Shown: positions 17,374 through 26,500 of the stretch, piece after piece | How the letters are laid out: each line of letters starts with the position of its first letter | How positions within the stretch are numbered: position 1 is the first letter of the stretch | Assembly (NCBI RefSeq): GCF_000334915.1 | Contig: NZ_AMSF01000025.1 | Span: 124,001 to 188,000 of the forward strand | Direction: 5' to 3' | Source: Dyella ginsengisoli LA-4 | Lineage (GTDB): Bacteria > Pseudomonadota > Gammaproteobacteria > Xanthomonadales > Rhodanobacteraceae | Length of the DNA: 64,000 nucleotides | Notes under the pieces: model-generated | What the model was told of the DNA's origin: nothing | The model's database searches: none | Seen by the model: only the letters and a program-made list of their open reading frames with translations | Translations under genes and position numbers: made by a program

Positions 17374-18060
17374 GTGAACTGGGAGCATCTGCTCGCTCTG
17401 CCCGCCACCCTGCTGTTCGTGGTCGCAGCCGCACTGCTGCTGCTGGCGTTGGCCGCCGCCGCGGGTGGCCGTCGTCACTGGCGAGGCCGGCGGCGCCTGC
17501 GTGCCTCGCTGGCGCTCGTGCTGACCCTGGCCTGGCTGGTGCTGGCACTGGGCTCGTTCACGCTGGGATGGAGCCTGCGTGGCTACCGCAAGCTGGTCGC
17601 CGAGGTGCCGGTGGTGGCGATCGACGCACGCATCCTGTCGCCGCAGCGCTGGTCGCTGACCCTGACCTGGCCGGACGGCAGTTCGCGGGTGGTCGACGTG
17701 GCCGGCGATGCCTTCCGGGTCGAGGCGATCGTGCTGAAGTGGAAATTGCCGGCGCTGCTCGCCGGCGCGCCGCCGGTGTACCGGCTCGACCGCATCGACG
17801 GTCGCTATGACGATGCCAGGCAGGAGCAGGAGGCTCCGCGCACGGTGATCGACTTCGCTCCCGCCAGTGGCTTCGATCTGCTGACCCTGCGCAAGGACTT
17901 GCCCGGCTGGTTGCCCGAGGTGGACGCCGTGTTCGGCAGCGGCGCCTTCCTGCCGCTGGTCGACCGGGGTCACTACGAAGTGACCATGATGCGCACCGGT
18001 GCGCTGGTGGCCCGTCCGGACGATGCGACCGCGCAGCGGATGCGGGAACTGCTGCGCTAG
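17374..18060 (+). CDS. Two-helix inner-membrane protein of unknown function
   Basis: A 228-residue protein with two N-terminal membrane helices (about 8-30 and 44-70) and a C-terminal, probably periplasmic, globular domain: VVAIDARILSPQRWSLTLTWPDG, later FDLLTLRKDLPGWLPEVDAVFGSGAFLP. No catalytic motif is recognised. The start is GTG with GGAG 8 bp upstream. Homologues are sometimes labelled as efflux proteins, but nothing in the sequence supports transport. Its last four bases overlap the convergent GNAT gene. Confidence 0.7.
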   Translation: MNWEHLLALPATLLFVVAAALLLLALAAAAGGRRHWRGRRRLRASLALVLTLAWLVLALGSFTLGWSLRGYRKLVAEVPVVAIDARILSPQRWSLTLTWPDGSSRVVDVAGDAFRVEAIVLKWKLPALLAGAPPVYRLDRIDGRYDDARQEQEAPRTVIDFAPASGFDLLTLRKDLPGWLPEVDAVFGSGAFLPLVDRGHYEVTMMRTGALVARPDDATAQRMRELLR

Positions 18061-18515
18061 CGCAGCGCGGCATCCAGCGGCCGCGCATAGCGCCAGGCGT
18101 CCGCGCCGTCTTCGTAGTAGCCATCGATGCGCGCGAAGCGGCGGTAGCCCAGCCGCTCGTAGAGGCGGATCGCGTCGGCGTTGTCGGTGCGCACCTCCAG
18201 CCGCAGCTCGCGGCAGCCGCGCCGCCGCGCGGCGCGCTCGACACCGGCCAGCAGCGCCGAACCGACCCCCTTGCCGCGCGCTTCGGGCCGGCTGGCCAGC
18301 GAATACAGCCGCGCCACCCGGCTGCCCTTGCGGAAGAACACCACCGCGGTGCCGAGGAAGCGCCGGTGGTTGGCACTGGCCACCAGCACGCGTGCGCTCT
18401 CGCTGTCCAGGTGCCGCCGGTACTGCGCCCGGCTCATGCGGTCGCTGTCGAAGGTGGCGTCTTCCAGCGCCACCAGGTCGTCGAGGTCGGACAGTTCGGC
18501 ACGCCGAACCCGCAC
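18057..18515 (-). CDS. GNAT-family N-acetyltransferase
   Basis: A 152-residue GNAT. Acetyl-CoA binding motif with the RxxGxG/A pattern in RPEARGKGVGSALLAGVERAA, and C-terminal NADAIRLYERLGYRRFARIDGYY. The start codon is GTG (VRVRRAELSDLDDLV). It is divergent from a RimK-like ligase gene 305 bp away. In other proteobacteria, RimK-like ligases of this class are recurrently paired with a GNAT, often fused to a C39-like peptidase. Here only the acetyltransferase domain exists. Substrate unknown. Confidence 0.85.
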   Translation of the reverse strand: MRVRRAELSDLDDLVALEDATFDSDRMSRAQYRRHLDSESARVLVASANHRRFLGTAVVFFRKGSRVARLYSLASRPEARGKGVGSALLAGVERAARRRGCRELRLEVRTDNADAIRLYERLGYRRFARIDGYYEDGADAWRYARPLDAALR

Positions 18516-18820
18516 ATCGGCGGTGGCGGGCGCAACGGGATGGGCGGGGCGGGCAGCTCTTTTCAGGGCGGTCGATCCGGGTGGGGAAGGGTGCGCAGGA
18601 TGATGTCGCCGGCGTGGGGCGGCCGTGACGAGCGCGGCACTTTAGTGCAGCCGGGGCCACGGCGCACCGGTGTCCGCGATCGGCTCACCGGCGGTTTAGT
18701 CGTCCTTCAGTGGACCGGCTTGTGCGCCCGCAGCGCTATGCCAAACTGCGCGCCTTGTGCCGCGCCGCCCGCACCCGGCCTGCGACGGGGCCTCCCTCTC
18801 ACGCGCGTTCCCGAGGTGTC
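18516..18820. other. Divergent intergenic region between GNAT and RimK-like genes
   Basis: 305 bp with no convincing coding frame. It must hold the divergent start signals for both genes. A CGAGG ribosome-binding site lies at about 18812-18816 for the plus-strand gene. No clear consensus promoter or long palindrome was recognised. Confidence 0.5.
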
Positions 18821-20305
18821 ATGACCCGCCTGGTCATCGTTGTGGAAAAAGCCTCGGACTGGGGCTCGTACTACCCGTCGGTGGACGTGGTCAGCGCGAT
18901 GGACTACCTGCGCGAACCGATCGGCGCCGACGAGGAGCGCACCCACGTCATCAACCTGTGCCGCAGCTACAAGTACCTGGGCACCGGCTACTACGTCTCG
19001 CTGCTGGCCGAGGCCCGCGGACACCGGGTGATGCCCTCGGTGCGCACCATCAACGACCTGCGCCGCCGCTCGCTGTACGGCCTGGACATCGACGACCTCA
19101 ACGGCAAGCTGACCCGCTTCCTGCCGGCCGGCGGTCGCGACACCACCGACTTCGGCATCCTGGTCTACTTCGGCGAGACCGCCTACCCGGCGCTGCAGGA
19201 CCTGGCGCGCCAGGTGTTCGAAACCTTTCCCTGCCCGCTGCTGCGGATCGAGTTCGAGCGCGAGCGGGTGTGGCAGGTCGCCTCGATCAAACCGGTGGGC
19301 CTGCACACGCTGGACGACGCCCAGGAAGACGCCTTCGCCGCCGAGCTGGACCGGTTCTCCAAGAAGCTCTGGCGCAAGCCGCGGGCGCGCAAGCGCTACC
19401 GCTACGACATCGCCATGCTGGTCGATCCGAACGAGGCGATGCCGCCGTCGAACAGGAAGGCGCTGAAGTCCTTCATCGAGGCCGGCAAGGAGCTGGGCAT
19501 CGAGGTCGATCCGATCGGCAAGAACGACTACCCGCGGCTGGCCGAGTACGACGGTCTGTTCATCCGCGAGACCACGGCCAGCGACAACCACACCTACCGC
19601 TTCGCCCATCGCGCCGAGCGCGAGGGGATGGTGGTGATCGACGATCCGGCCTCGATCCTGCGCTGCACGAACAAGATCTTCCTCAACGACCTGATGGTCT
19701 CGCGCAAGCTTGCCGTGCCGCGCACCGAGATCCTCTACCGCGACAACCTCAAGGGCCTGAAGGACGTCGGCGAGAAGCTCGGCTTCCCGATCGTGCTGAA
19801 GATCCCGGACGGCTCGTTCTCGCGCGGCGTGGTCAAGGTGGAGGACGCCGCGGCGCTGGAGAAGGCGGCCGGCGAGCTGTTCCAGCACAGCGCCCTGCTG
19901 CTGGCGCAGGAGTTCCTCTACACCGAGTTCGACTGGCGCATCGGCGTGCTCAACCGCGAGCCGCTGTACGCCTGCAAGTACTACATGTCGCGCGGCCACT
20001 GGCAGATCTACAACCATGGTGCCAAGGGCACGGCCAAGTCGGGCGGGTTCGAGACCATCCCGGTACGCGACGTGCCGTCCGATGTTCTCAAGCTGGCGCT
20101 CAAGGCCACCCACACGATCGGCGACGGGCTTTACGGCGTGGACCTCAAGCAGGTCAACGGCAAGCCGGTGGTGATCGAGGTGAACGACAACCCGTCGATC
20201 GACGCCGGCGTCGAGGACGTCTACCTCGGCGAGGACCTGTATCGCCGGATCATGCAGGAGTTCCTGCGCCGGCTGGAGCACAAGCGGCTGGGCATCGGCC
20301 GCTGA
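18821..20305 (+). CDS. RimK-family ATP-grasp ligase with RLAN N-terminal domain
   Basis: A 494-residue protein. The N-terminal about 200 residues form the RLAN-type (RimK-like ATP-grasp N-terminal) domain, beginning MTRLVIVVEKASDW with YLREP and NLCRSYKYLGTGYYVSLL. The C-terminal half is an ATP-grasp ligase: FIRETTASDNHTYRFA, KIFLNDLMVSRKLAVP, FPIVLKIPDGSFSRGVVKVE and the metal-binding VVIEVNDNPSIDAGVEDVYLG. Such ligases form amide bonds between a carboxylate and an amine, as in RimK glutamylation of ribosomal protein S6. The substrate of this subfamily is unknown. It is divergent from a GNAT gene. Confidence 0.9.
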   Translation: MTRLVIVVEKASDWGSYYPSVDVVSAMDYLREPIGADEERTHVINLCRSYKYLGTGYYVSLLAEARGHRVMPSVRTINDLRRRSLYGLDIDDLNGKLTRFLPAGGRDTTDFGILVYFGETAYPALQDLARQVFETFPCPLLRIEFERERVWQVASIKPVGLHTLDDAQEDAFAAELDRFSKKLWRKPRARKRYRYDIAMLVDPNEAMPPSNRKALKSFIEAGKELGIEVDPIGKNDYPRLAEYDGLFIRETTASDNHTYRFAHRAEREGMVVIDDPASILRCTNKIFLNDLMVSRKLAVPRTEILYRDNLKGLKDVGEKLGFPIVLKIPDGSFSRGVVKVEDAAALEKAAGELFQHSALLLAQEFLYTEFDWRIGVLNREPLYACKYYMSRGHWQIYNHGAKGTAKSGGFETIPVRDVPSDVLKLALKATHTIGDGLYGVDLKQVNGKPVVIEVNDNPSIDAGVEDVYLGEDLYRRIMQEFLRRLEHKRLGIGR

Positions 20306-20315
20306 GCCGACCGGC

Positions 20316-22325
20316 TCAGGCGCCGACCGGCACGCCGGCGAACCCCGCGGCCAGCAGGGTCGCCGTCTCGCCCGGCGGCATCGGCCGCCCGAACAGGTAG
20401 CCCTGGCCGATATCGCAGCCTGCCTGCACCAGCCAGCTCGCCTGCTGCTCGCTCTCCACGCCCTCGGCCACGGTGTGCAGGCGCAGCTTGCGGGCCAGCG
20501 CGATGATCGCCTCGGTGATCTCGCGGTCGTGGTGCGAGGCGTCCGCGCCATGCACGAACGACTGGTCGATCTTGATCGTGCGCGCCGGCAGCTGGCGCAG
20601 GTGGCTGAGGCTGGAGAAGCCGGTGCCGAAGTCGTCGATGGCGATGCGGAAGCCGAGCGTCTCCAGCTCGCGCAGGTGGCGCAGCGTGGTGTGCACGTCG
20701 GTCATCGCCGCGGTCTCGGTGATCTCGAACTCGATCGCGTGCCGGTCCAGTCCGGTCTCGGCCAGCGTGCGCAGCAGTGACGGCACGAAGTTGGCGCTCT
20801 GGATCTCCTGCATCGAAAGATTGATCGCCACCGGCACCAGCGGCAGGCCCTCGGCGCGCCAGCGCGCGATCTGCCCGGCCACCTCGCGCACCACGCGCTC
20901 GCCGAGGCGGGCGATCAGGCCGCAGTCCTCGGCCAGCGGAATGAACATCGACGGCGGCAGCTGCCCGCGGGTCGGATGGGCCCAGCGCGCCAGTGCCTCC
21001 AGCCCGACCAGCTCGCGCGAGCGCAGGTCGACCTTCGGCTGGTAGCACACGCGCAGCTCGTCGCGGCCCAGGCCCTCGCGCAGGTCGGTGGACAGCGCCA
21101 GCCGCTCGCTGGCGCGGGCGATCATCTGCGGCTCGTAGAAGCAGAAGCCGGCCTTGCCCCGCTCCTTGGCGGCATACATGGCGATGTCGGCGTGGCGCAG
21201 CAGTTCGGTCGGCTCGGCGCCGTCGTCGGGAAACACCGCCACGCCGATGCTGGGCGTGGCGGTCACCTTCTGTCCGGCCACCAGCACCGGGGCGCCGACG
21301 CGGGCGAGGATCTTCTCGCAGATCGCGCCGAGGTTCTCGCGGCTGCGGAACCGTTCCAGTACCACCACGAACTCGTCGCCGCCGAAGCGGGCCACCGTGT
21401 CGCGCGGGCGCACGCTTACGCTCAGCGCCTCGGCGACGCGGCGCAGGAACTCGTCGCCGGCCTCGTGGCCGAGCGTGTCGTTGATCGATTTGAAGCCGTC
21501 CAGGTCGATGAACATCACCGCCACGTCCAGCCCCTCGCGTCCGGCTGCCGGCAGCAGCTCCTGCAGCTGCGCCAGCACCTTGGCGCGGTTGGGCAGGGCG
21601 GTGAGCGCGTCGTGGAAGGCTTGGTGCACCAGCGCCTGGCGCGCCGATTCCAGTTCGGCGCGGATCTGTGCCCCCTGCCGCGCCAGTTCGCGCTGCGCGC
21701 GCTGCACCACCGCGGCCAGCAGCAGTACCAGCGCGGAGATCACGAACGCCGCGGCACCGGGCGCCTGCGCCGGGGGGCGCATCGCGGCGTCTGGAGCCAA
21801 GGCGTTGCCGGCGACCGGCAGTGCCGCGATGGTCAGGCCGAGCACCCCCGCGGCGCCCCATACCCGCGGCGCGGAGGGCCGGGGCTGCCGTGCGCGCCAG
21901 GCCAGCGCGAGCACCGCGCCGGTAGCGCCGAGCAGCAGCATGTACGCGAGACAGCCGGCCACGCCCGGGCGGCTCAGTCGCTGGTCGAAAGTGGTGGCCA
22001 GCGCCAGGCCCGTGCCGAGCAGGAGGCCGGCGAGCCAGGCGCGCCCGCGTGCGGCCTGGCACAGCGCCAGCACGGCGCTCGCCCAGGCGATGCCGCCGGC
22101 CACGGCGGCATGCGCGCCGCCGAGGCTGGAGGCCCCGGCGTGGCCGAGATACTGCGTGGTCCAGACGCCTGCTGCCAGCACCGCGGCGCCGAAGCCGAGC
22201 CACAGCATGGCCACCGCACCGCGCGCAGAGGCCACCCGCGGGATCGTGTCCAGCGCGAGGTAGGCGTGCAGGGTGGCGAGCGCGCCCAGCAGCGCGGGCA
22301 ACCAGAGGTTGTGAGGTAGTGCCAT
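20316..22325 (-). CDS. Membrane GGDEF-EAL cyclic-di-GMP enzyme with degenerate MHYT-like sensor
   Basis: A 669-residue protein. About seven N-terminal membrane helices (to about 208), a helical linker, GGDEF domain with intact GGDEF (315-319) and intact allosteric I-site RPRD (306-309), then an EAL domain with EAL at 443-445 and DDFGTGFSSL. Both cyclase and phosphodiesterase motifs look catalytically complete. The sensor resembles the MHYT family in helix layout, but the expected MHYxGM-type motif reads TQYLGH (57-62), losing the metal-ligand pattern. It converges on the RimK-like gene with a 10-bp gap. Confidence 0.9.
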   Translation of the reverse strand: MALPHNLWLPALLGALATLHAYLALDTIPRVASARGAVAMLWLGFGAAVLAAGVWTTQYLGHAGASSLGGAHAAVAGGIAWASAVLALCQAARGRAWLAGLLLGTGLALATTFDQRLSRPGVAGCLAYMLLLGATGAVLALAWRARQPRPSAPRVWGAAGVLGLTIAALPVAGNALAPDAAMRPPAQAPGAAAFVISALVLLLAAVVQRAQRELARQGAQIRAELESARQALVHQAFHDALTALPNRAKVLAQLQELLPAAGREGLDVAVMFIDLDGFKSINDTLGHEAGDEFLRRVAEALSVSVRPRDTVARFGGDEFVVVLERFRSRENLGAICEKILARVGAPVLVAGQKVTATPSIGVAVFPDDGAEPTELLRHADIAMYAAKERGKAGFCFYEPQMIARASERLALSTDLREGLGRDELRVCYQPKVDLRSRELVGLEALARWAHPTRGQLPPSMFIPLAEDCGLIARLGERVVREVAGQIARWRAEGLPLVPVAINLSMQEIQSANFVPSLLRTLAETGLDRHAIEFEITETAAMTDVHTTLRHLRELETLGFRIAIDDFGTGFSSLSHLRQLPARTIKIDQSFVHGADASHHDREITEAIIALARKLRLHTVAEGVESEQQASWLVQAGCDIGQGYLFGRPMPPGETATLLAAGFAGVPVGA

Positions 22326-22433
22326 GCGGCCCCGTGTTCACGCCCGGGGCCGCATCCCCGGGCACTGTCGACGTTCAAGCGAGCGCGTCTTGTAGCACAG
22401 AAGCACGCCCACGGCGCGGGGACCGCGGCAGGT

Positions 22434-22643
22434 TCAGCCCCGGCGCAGGCGCAACCCGGCCAGCGCGCAGGCCGGCGCCAGCACCAGCCAGAACAGCGGC
22501 GACCAGCCCGCTCCGACGGTTCTGGCCGGCAGCGGCGTCAGCGTCAGGGCGAAGGCACCGACCAGCAGCCAGCACAGGCCGATCGCGGCGGCGTACTGCG
22601 TGAAGGAGGGAGCGACGAGGCTTGCGGTGGACAGGCGGGACAT
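22434..22643 (-). CDS. Small two-helix membrane protein
   Basis: A 69-residue protein with two hydrophobic segments (about 17-37 and 46-63) separated by PLPARTVGAGWSP and ending in the positively charged LRLRRG. Hydrophobic pattern and a clear ATG support it. No family is recognised. It lies 108 bp upstream of the GGDEF-EAL gene on the same strand and may share its transcript. Confidence 0.5.
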   Translation of the reverse strand: MSRLSTASLVAPSFTQYAAAIGLCWLLVGAFALTLTPLPARTVGAGWSPLFWLVLAPACALAGLRLRRG

Positions 22644-22796
22644 GGCGGACTCCGGTGGCCGAACGGTTGCCGCCGAGCTTCCGGTGGAGCCGTCTCAGCG
22701 GCTGCGATGGCCGAAGGTCCCCGCCCGGGCCGTGCATCGGTTCGACATGGCGGGCCGTACCTCCAGAACAATCCCGATCCCCAAGCGAGGCTCCCC

Positions 22797-23354
22797 ATGC
22801 AACGCCGCTCCCACTCGCTCGCCCTCCTGCTCGGCATCGCCCTGCTCGGCGGCTGCGCCAGCCAGCCACCGCTGCGCGAGGCGCACCCGGTCGACCTGCA
22901 GCGCTACATGGGTACCTGGTACGTCATCGCCCACGTGCCTTACTTCGCCGAGCGAGGCGACGTCGCCACCACCGACGAGTATCGGCTCAAGCCGGACGGC
23001 ACCATCGCCGTCACCTACCATTACCGCAAGGGCTTCGACGCGCCGGAAAAGACCTGGGGCGGCAAGGCCTGGCTGCCGGATCCGTCCAACGCGGCGCACT
23101 GGAAAGTGCAGCTGGTATGGCCGCTGCGCTCCGACTACATCATCGTCGACCTGTCGCCGGACTATGGCTCGGTGCTGGTCGGCCTGCCCTCGCGCAAACT
23201 CATGTGGATCATGGCGCGCGAGCGGCAGCTGCCGGATGCCGAGTACCGTCGCCTGCTCGACGTGGCCAAGGCCCAGGGCTTCCCGGTCGAGGAGGTGCGC
23301 AAGGTGCCGCAGAAGCCGCAGGACCTCGGCCAGCCGGGCTTCGACACGCCATGA
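22797..23354 (+). CDS. blc: Lipocalin family lipoprotein (Blc-like)
   Basis: A 185-residue outer-membrane lipocalin. Lipobox LLGGC with Cys20. The lipocalin signature YMGTWYVIAHVPYFAERG follows, then VTYHYRKGF, WPLRSDYIIVDLSPDYGSVLVG and the C-terminal LMWIMARERQLPDAEY. Bacterial lipocalins bind lipophilic molecules and are linked to envelope stress and storage or repair of membrane lipids. The start at 22797 puts the signal peptide at the N-terminus; an upstream in-frame codon adds 30 unlikely residues. It is 64 bp ahead of aroE. Confidence 0.92.
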   Translation: MQRRSHSLALLLGIALLGGCASQPPLREAHPVDLQRYMGTWYVIAHVPYFAERGDVATTDEYRLKPDGTIAVTYHYRKGFDAPEKTWGGKAWLPDPSNAAHWKVQLVWPLRSDYIIVDLSPDYGSVLVGLPSRKLMWIMARERQLPDAEYRRLLDVAKAQGFPVEEVRKVPQKPQDLGQPGFDTP

Positions 23355-23382
23355 GCCGGATCGGAACGCCGTCGCGGCCCGG

Positions 23383-23389
23383 TTAGAAT
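23383..23389 (+). promoter_or_regulatory. Candidate -10 element of aroE
   Basis: TTAGAAT at 23383-23389, 29 bp before the aroE start codon, followed by CCGAAGGA as ribosome-binding site. No good -35 hexamer at the right distance, so the call is weak. Confidence 0.35.
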
Positions 23390-23418
23390 CGTTGCCCGTT
23401 TCCACCGAAGGACCCGCC

Positions 23419-24240
23419 ATGACCGACCGCCGTTACGCCGTGTTCGGCCATCCGATCGGCCATTCGCTGTCGCCGCGCATCCACGAGGCCTTCGGGCGGC
23501 AGTTCGGCCTCGCCGTCGACTACCGCACCATCGACGCGGCCCCGGCGGATTTCCCGGAGGCCGTGCACGCGTTCTTCGCCGACCGCGGCCACGGCGCCAA
23601 CGTCACCCTGCCGCACAAGGCCGCCGCACTGGCGCTGGCCGACACCGCCAGCGAGGCGGCGCACCGTGCCGGTACCGCCAACGTGCTGACCCGGCTGGCG
23701 GACGGCCGGCTGGCCGCCCACAACACCGATGGCGCCGGCCTGGTGCGCGACCTCGTCGACCGCCACCGAGTCGACCTGCGCGGCCACGATGCGCTGCTGC
23801 TCGGCGCCGGCGGCGCGGCGCGCGGCGTGGCCTGGTCCCTGCTGGACGCCGGCGTGCAGAGCCTGACCATCGTCAACCGCAGCCCGGCGCCGGCCGACGC
23901 GCTGGCCGACGCGATCGGCGAGCCGGCCCGCGTCCACACCCGCTACTGGGAAGACCTCGCCGACATCGGCAGCTACAACCTGATCCTCAATGCCACCTCG
24001 GCCGGGGTGCTGGGCAAGTCGCTGGAGCTGCCCACCGCGCTGGTCGGCGCGCGCGCGCTCTGCTACGACCTCAGCTACGGCACCGCGGCGATCGCCTTCC
24101 TCGCTTGGGCGAAGAGCGCCGGCGCGCTGTTCGCCTTCGACGGGCTGGGCATGCTGGTGGAGACCGCGGCCGACGCGTTCGAGCTGTGGCATGGGCATCG
24201 TCCGGACACCGATCCGGTCTACGCCACGCTGCGCGGCTGA
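23419..24240 (+). CDS. aroE: Shikimate dehydrogenase (NADP+)
   Basis: A 273-residue enzyme reducing 3-dehydroshikimate to shikimate in aromatic amino-acid synthesis. Substrate-domain motifs [20 protein letters not shown] and GANVTLPHK (catalytic Lys), [11 protein letters not shown], the NADP-binding [16 protein letters not shown] followed by NRSP, and the C-terminal [18 protein letters not shown]. Start ATG with AAGGA 5-9 bp upstream. The next gene, a cysteine-cluster protein, begins 8 bp after the stop. Confidence 0.97.
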   Translation: MTDRRYAVFGHPIGHSLSPRIHEAFGRQFGLAVDYRTIDAAPADFPEAVHAFFADRGHGANVTLPHKAAALALADTASEAAHRAGTANVLTRLADGRLAAHNTDGAGLVRDLVDRHRVDLRGHDALLLGAGGAARGVAWSLLDAGVQSLTIVNRSPAPADALADAIGEPARVHTRYWEDLADIGSYNLILNATSAGVLGKSLELPTALVGARALCYDLSYGTAAIAFLAWAKSAGALFAFDGLGMLVETAADAFELWHGHRPDTDPVYATLRG

Positions 24241-24248
24241 GCCGCCCG

Positions 24249-24500
24249 ATGGACTGCCGCGCCGGCTGCGGCGCGTGCTGCATCGCCCCGTCGATCAGCT
24301 CGCCGATTCCCGGCATGCCGCAGGGCAAGCCGGCCGGCGTGCGCTGCGTGCAGCTGGACAATGCGAACCGCTGCCGGCTGTTCGGCCGGCCCGAACGCCC
24401 GGCCGTCTGCGCCAGCCTGCGCCCGGAACCGGCGATGTGTGGCGATGACCGCGACCACGCCATGCGCTGGCTGACCCGGCTGGAAGCGGCGACGCGCTGA
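24249..24500 (+). CDS. YkgJ-family cysteine cluster protein
   Basis: An 83-residue protein with eight cysteines, starting [17 protein letters not shown] and continuing [23 protein letters not shown] and AMCGD. The CxxxCxxCC pattern defines the YkgJ/DUF3109-like cluster, thought to bind iron or zinc; function is not established. The adjacency to aroE and the 8-bp gap imply co-translation. Confidence 0.85.
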   Translation: MDCRAGCGACCIAPSISSPIPGMPQGKPAGVRCVQLDNANRCRLFGRPERPAVCASLRPEPAMCGDDRDHAMRWLTRLEAATR

Positions 24501-24595
24501 GCCCGGCGCTTCATCCGCGAAGCGCGAATTCTTGCGCGGCAGGTCCGTGCTAGCGTGCGTCGCACAGGGGGCATCATGACGAAGGGAGTACGCGC

Positions 24596-26365
24596 ATGCT
24601 GCCGAGGGGATATTCGAAGTGCGGTCCGTGGTTGTGCGGGCTGCTGGGTGCGTTGTCGATCGCCGGCCCATGCGTGGCCGACGCCAGCGCGGTAGGTTCG
24701 ACCAATGTCACCGTCGCCGATCCGGCGGTACCGCGACCGCCCGGCACACCGTGCGTGGTGACCTTGTTCAGCGGCGACAGCTTCGTCGATTTCAGCGACC
24801 ACCCGTACAGCTACGCGCCGCCCAGCGGCTGCGGCACACACTGGGCCAAGGTGGTGCTGGAGGCTGATTTTTCCGTCACCGCCGGACGCCAGTTCGACCG
24901 CACTGCGCAGCTCTGGCTGGGTGGGGTGAACCTCTACTACGGCACCACCCAGGAGCCCTCGTCCACGGTCTCGCCGAGCTGGCACGTGGAGCGCGACCTG
25001 ACCGACTACAGCGCCCTGCTCCGTCAGGCCGGCACTGGCCGCGCGGTGCTGGGCAACGTGGTCAACGGCACCTACACGGGCGTGATCCACGGCAGCGCGC
25101 GTCTGTTGTTCTATCCGGCCTCGTTGCGGGCTCCGGGGGCCCTCACGCCTGACAGCGTGCTGCCGCTCGGCAGCGATGCCGTCGGCAACGCCACCCTGCT
25201 GGACACCTCCGACAGCCCGCTGTCGAAGACGCTGACCTTGCCGACCAACATCGATCGCGCCTATCTGGACGTCATCGCGCAGAGCCAGAGCAGCGACGAG
25301 TTCTGGTACACCTGCGTGCCCGACAGCTACGCGGCCGAAGTGCAGGAGTGCGGCGGCGGCAACTTCCGCGAGGCGGAGGTCAGCATCGACGGGCAGCCGG
25401 CCGGCGTGGCTCCGGTCTATCCATGGATCTACACCGGCGGCATCGATCCCTACCTGTGGCGGCCGACGCCGGGCGTGCAGACGCTCAACTTCATGCCCTA
25501 CCGGGTCGACCTCACGCCGTTCGCCGGGCTGCTCAGCGACGGCAACCCGCACACCGTGGCGGTGAATGTCGCCGGCGCCAACCACTACTTCCTGGCCAGC
25601 GCCACGCTGTTGCTCTACCGGGATCCGCACCTGCGCCGGGTCCGCGGCGGACTGCTCCGCAACACCCTGGCCGGACAGGCGCCGACGCCCACCATCGGCG
25701 ACACGCTGGTGACCGACACCGACGGCAACGTGAGCGGCGCCATCACCACCCGCCTCAGCCGGCATTACGTGATCGCGGGATACGCCATTACCTCGCACGG
25801 GCGGGTGGACAGTACGGTGGATCAGACCGTGGCGTTCACCGACACGCAGAGCTTCACCATCGACGCCAGCACCTATCGCCAGGTCACCGACCAGCTCACC
25901 TCGGTGGACGGCGTCAGCCGCCACCGCATCGGTCGCCACCTCGTCGGCGAGTACCGCCAGCGGCTCCGCTATCCGCTGCATGTCGACTACAGCTTCGATT
26001 CCACCAGCGATGGCGGTTACGCCATGGCGACCCAGGTGCACCAGGGTTACACCAACGACATCCGCCGCGAATTCGGCGGGCGCACGCTGTACGCCGCGCA
26101 CGTCAGCAACACGGTGGACGCCGGCGACACGCTGGACTTCGACGGCAGCTTCAACGTGACCGGCCACAGCGGCCAGCAGAACGCGCAGAGCTTCGCCTTC
26201 CGCGATTCGCTCGGCGGCTGCTACCGCAGCGACGTGGCCAGCGCCGACGGTGTGGTCACCGACGACGCCACCGGGGTGGGCTGCCCGGACGGCCAGAGCC
26301 ACGTCTACTGGTTCACCCGCCCGGACGGCTCGCCAGGCAGCGGAAGCGCCTTGCTCGGCTGGTAG
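24596..26365 (+). CDS. Secreted PNGase A-like protein (peptide-N4-glycosidase family)
   Basis: A 589-residue exported protein with signal peptide to about residue 31 (CVADA). The mature part matches the PNGase A family typical of plants and fungi: HWAKVVLEADFSVTAGRQFDRTAQLWLGGVNLYYGTTQEPS, then WHVERDLTDYSALLRQAG and LGNVVNGTYTGVIHGSARLLFYP. PNGase A cleaves the amide linking N-glycans to asparagine. The C-terminal half is beta-rich with NTVDAGDTLDF and a closing GCYRSDV...GCPDGQ cysteine pair. A GAAGGGAG ribosome-binding site precedes the ATG. Activity is inferred by family; catalytic residues cannot be confirmed by eye. Confidence 0.75.
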   Translation: MLPRGYSKCGPWLCGLLGALSIAGPCVADASAVGSTNVTVADPAVPRPPGTPCVVTLFSGDSFVDFSDHPYSYAPPSGCGTHWAKVVLEADFSVTAGRQFDRTAQLWLGGVNLYYGTTQEPSSTVSPSWHVERDLTDYSALLRQAGTGRAVLGNVVNGTYTGVIHGSARLLFYPASLRAPGALTPDSVLPLGSDAVGNATLLDTSDSPLSKTLTLPTNIDRAYLDVIAQSQSSDEFWYTCVPDSYAAEVQECGGGNFREAEVSIDGQPAGVAPVYPWIYTGGIDPYLWRPTPGVQTLNFMPYRVDLTPFAGLLSDGNPHTVAVNVAGANHYFLASATLLLYRDPHLRRVRGGLLRNTLAGQAPTPTIGDTLVTDTDGNVSGAITTRLSRHYVIAGYAITSHGRVDSTVDQTVAFTDTQSFTIDASTYRQVTDQLTSVDGVSRHRIGRHLVGEYRQRLRYPLHVDYSFDSTSDGGYAMATQVHQGYTNDIRREFGGRTLYAAHVSNTVDAGDTLDFDGSFNVTGHSGQQNAQSFAFRDSLGGCYRSDVASADGVVTDDATGVGCPDGQSHVYWFTRPDGSPGSGSALLGW

Positions 26366-26372
26366 TCCCGTC

Positions 26373-26400
26373 GCCGCTGCCGTGCCCGCACGGCAGCGGC
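26373..26400 (+). terminator. GC-rich hairpin after the PNGase A-like gene
   Basis: A perfect 13-bp inverted repeat GCCGCTGCCGTGC/GCACGGCAGCGGC with a 2-base loop, 7 bp past the stop codon. It has no T-tract, so it may be a Rho-dependent pause or an RNA 3'-stabiliser rather than a true intrinsic terminator. Confidence 0.4.
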
Positions 26401-26500
26401 ACTCCGGCCCGATGGCGGGTCGCCACGCGATCGCAACATCGCCTGACTACCCTGCGCGCCGCCGGTATGCCTGCCGGTGCCGACGATCCCCGGTCAGCCC

